From: Thermomonas sp. | GTDB lineage: Bacteria; Pseudomonadota; Gammaproteobacteria; Xanthomonadales; Xanthomonadaceae | Assembly (NCBI GenBank): GCA_016720345.1 | Contig: JADKKV010000001.1 | Location: forward strand, 481,943-545,942 | Direction of reading: 5' to 3' | DNA: 64,000 nucleotides | Shown: piece by piece, positions 57,805 to 64,000 of the stretch | Position numbering within the stretch: position 1 is the stretch's first letter | How the letters are laid out: each line of letters opens with the position of its first letter | Position numbers and translations under genes: made by a program | The notes under the pieces: generated by a model | The model's database searches: none | What the model was told of the DNA's origin: nothing | What the model saw: only the letters and a program-made list of their open reading frames with translations

Positions 57805-58538
57805 ACCCGCCCGACCCCGTCACCGCCGCCGAGTCGCCGCAGGCGCTGTCCGCGCTGAACCGTTGGCTCGCCCGCCTGCCCGCGCAGGAGCGCGTGGCCT
57901 GGGCATTCGAAAGCCTGGCCGGTCCGCATGCGCTGAGCACAAGCTTCGGCGTGCAGTCGGCGGTGTCGCTGCACCTGCTCACGCAGGCCAGGCCGGAGCT
58001 GCCGGTGATCCTGGTCGATACCGGCTACCTGTTCCCCGAAACCTATCGCTACGCCGACGAGCTGACCCAGCGCTTCGGCCTGAACCTGCAGGTGATCCGC
58101 CCGCAAATCGGTGCGGCCTGGATGGAGGCCCGCTTCGGCAAGCTGTGGGAGAACGGCAGCGACGGCCTGCAGCGCTACAACCACCTGCGCAAGGTCGAGC
58201 CGATGCAGCGCGCCTTGCGCGAACTCGGGGTGCGCAGCTGGTTCGCCGGGCTGCGGCGTTCGCAATCGGCATCGCGCGCCAACATCGACTTCCTGGAACT
58301 GCGCGACGGCCGCTGGAAGCTGCACCCGATCGCCGACTGGGACGACCTCGATGTCGCCGCGTACGCCGTGCAGCACGACCTGCCGGAACACCCGCTGTCG
58401 CGCCAGGGCTATGTCTCGGTGGGCGATGTGCACACCACCCAACCGCTGCGCGATGGCGACGTGGCGAAGACCCGCTTCTTCGGCCTGACCCGCGAATGCG
58501 GGCTGCATTTCGATGCGGCGGGCAGCGTGGCGGCTTGA
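57801..58538 (+). CDS. cysH: Phosphoadenylyl-sulfate (PAPS) reductase
   Basis: A 245-residue reductase that makes sulfite from PAPS using thioredoxin. It has a single cysteine, Cys233 in the C-terminal E-C-G-L-H motif, and lacks the Cys pairs of APS reductases that bind [4Fe-4S]. This identifies PAPS rather than APS as substrate. It has S-T-S-F-G-V-Q-S-A for nucleotide binding. The genes that make PAPS (cysNDC) are not in the window. A strong hairpin repeat follows the stop. Confidence 0.93.
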   Translation: MNPPDPVTAAESPQALSALNRWLARLPAQERVAWAFESLAGPHALSTSFGVQSAVSLHLLTQARPELPVILVDTGYLFPETYRYADELTQRFGLNLQVIRPQIGAAWMEARFGKLWENGSDGLQRYNHLRKVEPMQRALRELGVRSWFAGLRRSQSASRANIDFLELRDGRWKLHPIADWDDLDVAAYAVQHDLPEHPLSRQGYVSVGDVHTTQPLRDGDVAKTRFFGLTRECGLHFDAAGSVAA

Positions 58539-58553
58539 GCTGCGGCGCCGCCT

Positions 58554-58640
58554 GAAAAAGGGGCCAGAGTGAATTTCCCTTCGAGTTGGTTCACCTGTTC
58601 GAGAACCCAGGACGGGAAACTTCACTCTGGCCCCTTTTTC
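58554..58640. repeat. Near-perfect long inverted repeat (MITE/REP-like), also a likely terminator
   Basis: A 20-bp arm at 58554-58573 is the exact reverse complement of 58621-58640, and with one extra base the arms extend to 26/27 bp (58554-58579 and 58614-58640). The loop is 34 nt and contains a shorter inverted pair (GGTTC / GAACC). The arm with its GGGGCCAGAGTGAA core resembles, from memory, sequences flanking REP-associated transposase genes in this family. It ends in TTTTT, so it can also terminate cysJIH. Confidence 0.8.
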
Positions 58641-59051
58641 CCCGGCCAATTAAGTGAACCTGACCACGTCATCGCAACCCCGATATCGCAACCTGGATGT
58701 GTAGTGCGTGTCACGGGCCGAACAAATCGTCACCCAATACGGACGGAGAATCCTGGTTGGTAGGAAGCTCGGCGCTCACCACCGCGGGAGCAATGGTCAC
58801 GGGGACTGGGTTCACCGTAGTCCGCTCTTGAGGGAAACCAGTCTGCATGAAGTTCCTCGGCCCTGCGCTCGACGGTTTCTGGCACCAGATTGGCGGATCC
58901 CCGTTGTCCCACCGTTGTAACTGGTCGCATGCAACGACGGCCACAAGCGAATGGACAGCGGATTTGACTTACCTCCCCCAGTGCAGAAACCCGGCGCAGA
59001 CGGCAGGATGCGGGCCATCGACCAGCGCCACCACCAAGTCTGGAGCCCGTG
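58641..59051. other. Accessory intergenic stretch without a supported gene
   Basis: From the inverted repeat to the first secreted-protein gene, no frame shows convincing coding. A piece at 58643-58664 (CCAATTAAGTGAACCTGACC within it) resembles another REP/transposase flank from memory. A 77-codon minus-strand frame (58944-58711) reads in part like a protein end, but has no homologue I recognise. Base composition is less GC-rich than in the core genes. Confidence 0.45.
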
Positions 59052-59556
59052 ATGCCCAACAGCCGATGGAGCACGAAAATAGTCCCTCCCCGATGGATCC
59101 GTGCCTGCCGTGCCCTAGACCTTGGCTGCCCAAGGAGCCGAGAGGCCACCGGTCCTTGCCCGCCGTTAGCCGCCGGGACGCAAGCCCCCCCTGCAGCGCG
59201 CACTTTGTCCCTGTTGATCCTGCTTGGAGTCGTCTTTGCGGTTCCCAACCTCGCCTGTGCGCAGACCAATCTTGCCATCCAGGTGGAAGTCTCCGAAGCC
59301 GCCGCGGGGGCTCCAGGGACGGGGCGGTTGATCACGGTCAGGGGTCACCTGGAGCCACGCGGCAAGGACGACGCCGCTTTGCGCGACACCGGGACGCGGT
59401 CAACGATCGACCTCGATTTCTCCAGCTCCGGTACCCATGGCATCGCTTCCGTCAGGGCAGGAAGCCACAGCCAGTCGAAATCACCGGGTACCTCGATGAA
59501 GCCGAAAAGGGCGCTTCGTCGTGGTTGTGATCGGCGCGGTTGCGCTGACGCCATGA
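59052..59556 (+). pseudogene. Secreted-protein gene with probable frameshifts, upstream of the RHS pair
   Basis: ATG 59052 has GGAG with 6-nt spacing. The frame holds a signal-like stretch (LSLLILLGVVFAVPNLACA) after an unusually long n-region, then a plausible domain (LAIQVEVSEAAAGAPGTGRL, VRGHLEPRGKDDAALRD, STIDLDFSSSGTHGIAS). After about 59455 this frame turns into nonsense, while frame +2 reads G-R-K-P-Q-P-V-E-I-T-G-Y-L-D-E-A-E-K-G and then frame +1 reads R-F-V-V-V-V-I-G-A-V-A-L-T-P and stops at 59554-59556. Two small shifts therefore join into one sensible protein. The final stop overlaps an ATG (59553) as ATGA, the coupling style of this genome. It could be a true pseudogene or sequencing errors. 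Confidence 0.45.
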
Positions 59557-59576
59557 ATCCCCCGCCGGAGAAACCC

Positions 59577-61355
59577 ATGCGAGCTAATCGGCATTTACCG
59601 CGGCTGCTGGCCGCGCTCCTGGCCGTGGGGCCCTGCGCCTGGGCTTGCGCGCAAGAGAGCAGCTACGACGAGGAATACCAGAACCGGATCAAGTCCGCCG
59701 GTACCGTCCAGGCGTTCGCCGACACGCCGTTTGGCGAGCAGGTGGACCTCTACACCGGAGCCACCTCGTTCGAGCAGGTCGATTTGTCGTTGCCGGGGCT
59801 GGGGCCGGAAATCCGGATCACCAGGCGCGCCATCAAGGGCGACTGGAGCATGTCCGAGCCATTGAAATTTTCCGGCTTCGGCGACTGGGAACTGGTCGTG
59901 CCGCAGCTGACCACACTCGTTCCAGGCAGCGTGAAGGTCAATTCGACAACGGGCATCTGGCGCGCCCAGAGTCCCTCTGGCGATTCCGACCTGCGGTGCA
60001 CCTACATGTCCCAGGGCGTGTGGTCGCCGCCAGCGAATTACTACGGCTTCCATACCGGCGATATCGACAATTCCATCTGGTGGCAAGGCTACCAGCTGGA
60101 GATCCCTGGCGCGGGATCGCAAACCGTGCTGGCGCGCTCTGCCGCTGCGCCAGCTCCCGCCGCCGGAACCTATCCCGGCGTGACCAACCAGCACTGGCAG
60201 GTCGGTTGCTTGCCGTCCACCACCTCCGGCCAAGCGGGCGAATCCTTCCTGGTGCTGGCGCCGGATGGCACGAAGTACTTCCTGACCCAAATGAGTTTCG
60301 ACACCTATCGGTCGTTGCGGGACGCGGATCCCGTGCCCCCGTACTGGTACTCGATCATGCCCCGCAACTTCGCGCGCATGAAGGCGACGCGCATCGAGGA
60401 CCGGCACGGGAACTACGTCACCTATGGCTACACCGGGAACTTTCTGACCTCGATCACCGGCAGCGACGGACGCGCTGTCACGATCGAATGGTGGGCGGAT
60501 GCGCCGCTGGTCAAGAAGATCACGGCGAATGGCCGCTCCTGGAACTATGCCTACGCGTCCCGCACGGCAGCAGGAGGGACCTTGTCGCAAGTGACCCTGC
60601 CCGACGGTTCGTCCTGGCTGTTCACCGGATCGGCCGCCCCACCCGCCCTCGGCCCTGCTTCAATGAGTGGCTGCAATTCCCCCACTTCCGGCGACCCGGG
60701 ACCCGGCATCACCTCCACCTACACCGTGCGGCACCCCGCGGGCGCAATTGGCGTGTTCCGTTATTCGACGAGGCTTCGCGGGCAGTCCTACGTGCCCTCG
60801 TGGTGCGTCGTCATCGGCATGACGGGCTACGATACCCAGAACCCCTACTTCCTCGTGTCGGCGCTCGCGCAACGGGAAGCATCCGGCCCGGGACAGGCTA
60901 CTGGGATCTGGAACTACGCCTACGAAAGCCATCACGCCAGCTTCGATCGAGACTGCCCGGGCAACACCTGCCAAAGCACCACCTACACCGACCTGCAGGA
61001 GCCGGACGGCACGCGCACGCGCTACATCCACAGCACTCGCCATGGCGCGTTGCAGGGAAAGCTCCTGCGAACCGAAGTGTACGAGAACGGAATGACGCTC
61101 AAGCGCACGGAGGACCGGAGCTACAACTTCGCGGATAGCGACAGGCCCTATCCGGGATTGATGGGCAACTCGATCTCCGCCGCTTCGCCGCCGTATGCAA
61201 GCAAGAACCAGGTCGTGCTGCGCAAGACGACGCTTACGCAGCAAGGGCGGAAGTTCAACTGGGAAGTCCCGGGCGACTGCCCGGAGGGCTTGGGTGGCTT
61301 CTGCATCGATGCATTCGGACGCCCCACCAGGGTCATCAGGTCGAGCACGCCATGA
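59577..61355 (+). CDS. Exported RHS/YD-repeat-related protein
   Basis: A 592-residue protein with its own signal peptide (cleavage A-C-A^Q near residue 25). ATG 59577 has GGAG at 59567-59570; an ATG at 59553 adds 8 residues but has no Shine-Dalgarno. After the signal come segments typical of RHS N-terminal regions (GEQVDLYTGATSFEQVDLSL, P-G-L-G-P-E-I-R-I-T-R-R) and YD-like units (GNYVTYGYTGNFLTSITGSDGRAVTIEW, cited in parts). It has several cysteines suited to the periplasm. It ends one gene before a second RHS protein with its own signal, so the two may form one shell. No catalytic motif is seen. Confidence 0.75.
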   Translation: MRANRHLPRLLAALLAVGPCAWACAQESSYDEEYQNRIKSAGTVQAFADTPFGEQVDLYTGATSFEQVDLSLPGLGPEIRITRRAIKGDWSMSEPLKFSGFGDWELVVPQLTTLVPGSVKVNSTTGIWRAQSPSGDSDLRCTYMSQGVWSPPANYYGFHTGDIDNSIWWQGYQLEIPGAGSQTVLARSAAAPAPAAGTYPGVTNQHWQVGCLPSTTSGQAGESFLVLAPDGTKYFLTQMSFDTYRSLRDADPVPPYWYSIMPRNFARMKATRIEDRHGNYVTYGYTGNFLTSITGSDGRAVTIEWWADAPLVKKITANGRSWNYAYASRTAAGGTLSQVTLPDGSSWLFTGSAAPPALGPASMSGCNSPTSGDPGPGITSTYTVRHPAGAIGVFRYSTRLRGQSYVPSWCVVIGMTGYDTQNPYFLVSALAQREASGPGQATGIWNYAYESHHASFDRDCPGNTCQSTTYTDLQEPDGTRTRYIHSTRHGALQGKLLRTEVYENGMTLKRTEDRSYNFADSDRPYPGLMGNSISAASPPYASKNQVVLRKTTLTQQGRKFNWEVPGDCPEGLGGFCIDAFGRPTRVIRSSTP

Positions 61356-61363
61356 GGACTGCA

Positions 61364-64000
61364 ATGAAGACCCGCCTAGTCCGCAGCCTGCTCGCCTCCG
61401 GCCTCCTGCTCGCCGGCTCCGCCTGGTCGCAGACCTACAGCAAAACCGAGGTCATCGCTTACCACGACAACACCACGTTGTGGGTGCTGGGCCAGACCGC
61501 CAGCGTGACCTGCACGGTCTCTGTACCTGCCAGCGACACGTGCAATGGCGATGTGGTCAGGGCCACCACCTTCGATTCGACTTATGCGTTGCCACTGACC
61601 ACCTCCAGCTTCGGCAAGCTGCAGTCGACGATGACTTACGACACCACCGCAACGGTAATCAGCGGGCAACGCGGAACGTTGAAGACGGTCAAGGACGGTC
61701 GCAATCAGACCACTGCACTCTCAAACTGGAAGCGCGGCATTCCGCAGCTGATCACGTACCCGGACTCGAAGACGCAGTCTGCGATGGTGAACGACAGCGG
61801 CTGGATCACCTCGGTTACGGACGAAAACGGCTACAGCACCTGCTACGGCTACGACGCCATGGGCAGGCTGGCCAAGATCGAATATCCGAACGAATCCACT
61901 GGCGCCTGCGACACCGGCGAGGCCAGCTGGAAGAAGTTGAACCGCAGCTTCGTCCCGGTCGCTTCCACCGAATACGGCATCCCGACCGGGCACTGGCGGG
62001 AGACGGTCACCACCGGCAATGCAACCAAGATCACCTACTACGATGGCCTGTGGCGTCCGTTGCTGGTGCGCGAGTACGACGCTGGCAATCAAGCGGCGAC
62101 GGAGCGCTTCTCCAAAACCGTCTATGACGCCGACGGCCGGGTGAGCTTCGCGTCCTACCCGTCCACCACCAGCAGCCCAACCACGGGTGTCTGGACGTAC
62201 TACGACGCCCTGGGCCGCGTGACCTCGGTCTCGCAAGACAGCGAACTGGGCTTGCTGACCAGCACCACGACCTACAACACCGGGTTCACGACCACGGTCA
62301 CCAACCCGCGTGCCAAAGCCACCACCAGCACCTACCTCACCTACGACCAGCCCAGCACAGACTGGCCGCTGATCATCACAGCGCCTGAGAGCGCCACCAC
62401 GACGATTACGCGCGATCCGCACGGCAAGCCGCTGACCCTGGCGCGCAGCGGGGGTGGGGTGACAACCCTCACCCGAAGCTACACCTACAACGTCAATCAG
62501 GAGCTGTGCCGCAGCGTGGAGCCGGAGACCGGTGCCACCCTTTATGGCTACGATGCCGCCGGCAACCTGGCCTCCTCGGCAGCAGGGCTTGCGTCCACCA
62601 CTGCCTGCGGGACTGCCAACACCCGCACTGTCAGTCGTGGCTACAACAATCGCAATCGCCTGAGCACCCTGACCTTCCCGGACGGCAACGGCAACCAGAC
62701 CTGGACCTATACCAACGACGGCCTGCCGAGTTCGGTCACCACCGCTAACGGCGGCAACACGGTCACCAACACTTACAGCTACAACAAGCGCCGCTTGCCG
62801 ACCAGCGAAGCCATGGTCCCGGACACGGTGCAGCTGGGTTGGGCGATGGGTTACGGCTACAACGCCCTGGGCCAGGTGACGGCGGAAACCTACCCTGCAA
62901 GCGTCAGCGTCACCTATGGCGTGAATGCACTAGGCCAGACCACCAGTGTGAGTGCCAGTGCGGATGGCGGCGCAGCGACCACCGTTGCCAGCAGCGCGAG
63001 CTACTTCCCCAACGGCGCGCTGAAGCAGTTCACCTATGGCAACGGCATCGTCCACACGCTGACCCAGAACGCGCGCCAGCTGCCCAGCCGCAGCACGGAC
63101 GGCACCGTGCTGGACCTGGGTACCAGCTTCGATGCGAACGGCAACGTGGCTGGCGTCACTGACTACACCGCCGCGGCACGCCAGACCAAGTCGATGGGCT
63201 ACGACGGGCTGGACCGGCTGACCAGTACCACGTCGCCGATGTTCGGCACGGCAACTTACGCCTACGACACCCTGGACAACCTGAAACAGGTCACGGTCAG
63301 CAGCGGTAGCACGCCGCGCAACCATTACTACTGCTACCACGCGACGTCCCGCAGGCTGGACTTCGTGCGCAGCGGCCCAGTGTGCACCGGCACTGCCAGC
63401 CCGGCGGTGACCACCCTGGGCTATGACGTGCAGGGAAACCTGGGCAACAAGAACGGCACCACCTACACGTTCGACTACGGCAACCGGCTCCGGAGCACTG
63501 CTGGACTGACCTACCGCTATGACGCGCAAGGGCGACGGGTTCGCCAAGACACTGCAGGTGCGCAGCTGAAATACAGCTTCTACAGCGGGGATGGAAAGCT
63601 GCGCTGGCAGCGCGACGAGCCTGCAGCCAAGCGCCTGAGCCACATCTACCTGGGCGGCAGCCTCGTTGCTGAGTTGAGTCGGCCGATTGGTGCCGGCACC
63701 GCGGCCTATACCTACCAGCACACGGATGCGCTGGGCAGCCCGATCGCCAGGACCAACAGCGCCCGCACGGTGATTGAGACCAGTGAGTACGAGCCTTACG
63801 GGAAGTTGCTGAACCGGGCCAATGATGATCGGCCGGGGTATACCGGGCATGTGATGGATGCGGCGAGCGGGCTGACTTATATGCAGCAGCGCTATTACGA
63901 TCCGGTCATCGGACGGTTCTTGTCAGTGGATCCGGTAACGGCCTACAGCAATGGCGATATGCGGCACTTCAACCGCTACGCCTACGCGGCGAACAATCCG
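61364..64000 (+). CDS. RHS repeat protein with RHS-core end (3' truncated by the window)
   Basis: An open frame of 879 codons from ATG 61364 to the last base, without a stop. AGGA lies 5 nt upstream; ATG 61352, overlapping the previous stop, is an alternative. A signal peptide is at 1-23 (cleavage A-W-S^Q). Many YD/RHS repeats follow (YYDALGRVTSV, YGYDAAGNLASS, MGYDGLDRLTSTTS, YRYDAQGRRVRQD). From about 730 on lies the RHS-associated core: H-T-D-A-L-G-S-P, Y-E-P-Y-G, G-R-F-L-S-V-D-P at 850-857, Y-A-Y-A-A-N-N-P at the edge. In this family a variable, often toxic, C-terminal domain starts just after that. It uses Sec export rather than a PAAR/T6SS N-terminus. Confidence 0.88.
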   Translation, partial: MKTRLVRSLLASGLLLAGSAWSQTYSKTEVIAYHDNTTLWVLGQTASVTCTVSVPASDTCNGDVVRATTFDSTYALPLTTSSFGKLQSTMTYDTTATVISGQRGTLKTVKDGRNQTTALSNWKRGIPQLITYPDSKTQSAMVNDSGWITSVTDENGYSTCYGYDAMGRLAKIEYPNESTGACDTGEASWKKLNRSFVPVASTEYGIPTGHWRETVTTGNATKITYYDGLWRPLLVREYDAGNQAATERFSKTVYDADGRVSFASYPSTTSSPTTGVWTYYDALGRVTSVSQDSELGLLTSTTTYNTGFTTTVTNPRAKATTSTYLTYDQPSTDWPLIITAPESATTTITRDPHGKPLTLARSGGGVTTLTRSYTYNVNQELCRSVEPETGATLYGYDAAGNLASSAAGLASTTACGTANTRTVSRGYNNRNRLSTLTFPDGNGNQTWTYTNDGLPSSVTTANGGNTVTNTYSYNKRRLPTSEAMVPDTVQLGWAMGYGYNALGQVTAETYPASVSVTYGVNALGQTTSVSASADGGAATTVASSASYFPNGALKQFTYGNGIVHTLTQNARQLPSRSTDGTVLDLGTSFDANGNVAGVTDYTAAARQTKSMGYDGLDRLTSTTSPMFGTATYAYDTLDNLKQVTVSSGSTPRNHYYCYHATSRRLDFVRSGPVCTGTASPAVTTLGYDVQGNLGNKNGTTYTFDYGNRLRSTAGLTYRYDAQGRRVRQDTAGAQLKYSFYSGDGKLRWQRDEPAAKRLSHIYLGGSLVAELSRPIGAGTAAYTYQHTDALGSPIARTNSARTVIETSEYEPYGKLLNRANDDRPGYTGHVMDAASGLTYMQQRYYDPVIGRFLSVDPVTAYSNGDMRHFNRYAYAANNP

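Noticed and set aside
58711-58944. 77-codon minus-strand frame in the gap after cysH
   Set aside because: Looks partly protein-like but has no recognisable family, weak start and overlaps no conserved signal; kept only as a remark in the gap entry.
58847-59530. Plus-strand frame of 227 codons
   Set aside because: Only its last 20 or so residues look coding (part of the frameshifted gene); the rest is Pro/Ser/Arg-rich noise.

Overview
The window is a GC-rich chromosomal segment, coding-dense on both strands, from a gammaproteobacterium of the Lysobacterales (Xanthomonadaceae; a Lysobacter, Luteimonas or Stenotrophomonas type of genome). The placement rests on lineage-typical gene content: the MurD2/MurL pair that makes D-glutamate on the muropeptide precursor, an aspartate kinase-diaminopimelate decarboxylase fusion, a SUF operon ending in GNAT and Rieske genes, a TorF-type porin, and many start-stop (ATGA) overlaps. 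The genus cannot be fixed from the sequence.

Layout. 1-3036: end of an unidentified gene, a hypothetical protein with a Pro/Ala linker, aquaporin Z and a TorF-family porin. 3148-7249: complete putrescine ABC transporter (potFGHI-like). 7259-10406 (minus): MOSC protein, small alpha/beta hydrolase and the rRNA methyltransferase RlmKL in one overlapping unit. 10429-15853: AmpD-like amidase, TesB thioesterase, EF-hand protein, Bpt N-degron transferase, PurT. 15943-22028: a lipoprotein, then a compact SPFH / Arc-like / DUF4177 / hydrolase / PH-like operon behind a promoter carrying a perfect 17-bp palindrome, followed by an M15 peptidase and an acyltransferase. 22032-25990 (minus): ssb followed by rfbBACD for dTDP-L-rhamnose. 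26155-33464: ispB, a dienelactone hydrolase, and the lysCA-murL-murD2 operon, which supplies diaminopimelate and D-glutamate for peptidoglycan. 33553-42289: tandem PhzF paralogues, a glycine-zipper protein, an EF-G paralogue with altered GTPase motifs, a group of envelope lipoproteins, a SET-domain methyltransferase and a hydrolase. 42360-48491: SUF iron-sulfur operon with its Rrf2 regulator. 48590-54075: Fur-box-preceded siderophore receptor with a PepSY-like partner, HutD, a ComEA-like protein and an M20 dipeptidase. 54290-58538: cysJIH for sulfate assimilation. 58554-64000: a lower-density accessory segment with a near-perfect inverted repeat, a frameshifted secreted-protein gene and two Sec-exported RHS-family proteins. 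The last is cut by the window edge exactly where its variable C-terminal domain should begin.

Themes. Cell-envelope building (rfb, ispB, lysCA-murL-murD2, M15, AmpD, acyltransferase) and iron/sulfur metabolism (suf, siderophore receptor, cysJIH) dominate. Several genes have a -10-like hexamer ending exactly 6 nt before the ATG with no Shine-Dalgarno sequence, suggesting leaderless mRNAs. The least-described units are the SPFH operon and the RHS pair. No tRNA, rRNA, CRISPR array or intact transposase gene was seen.
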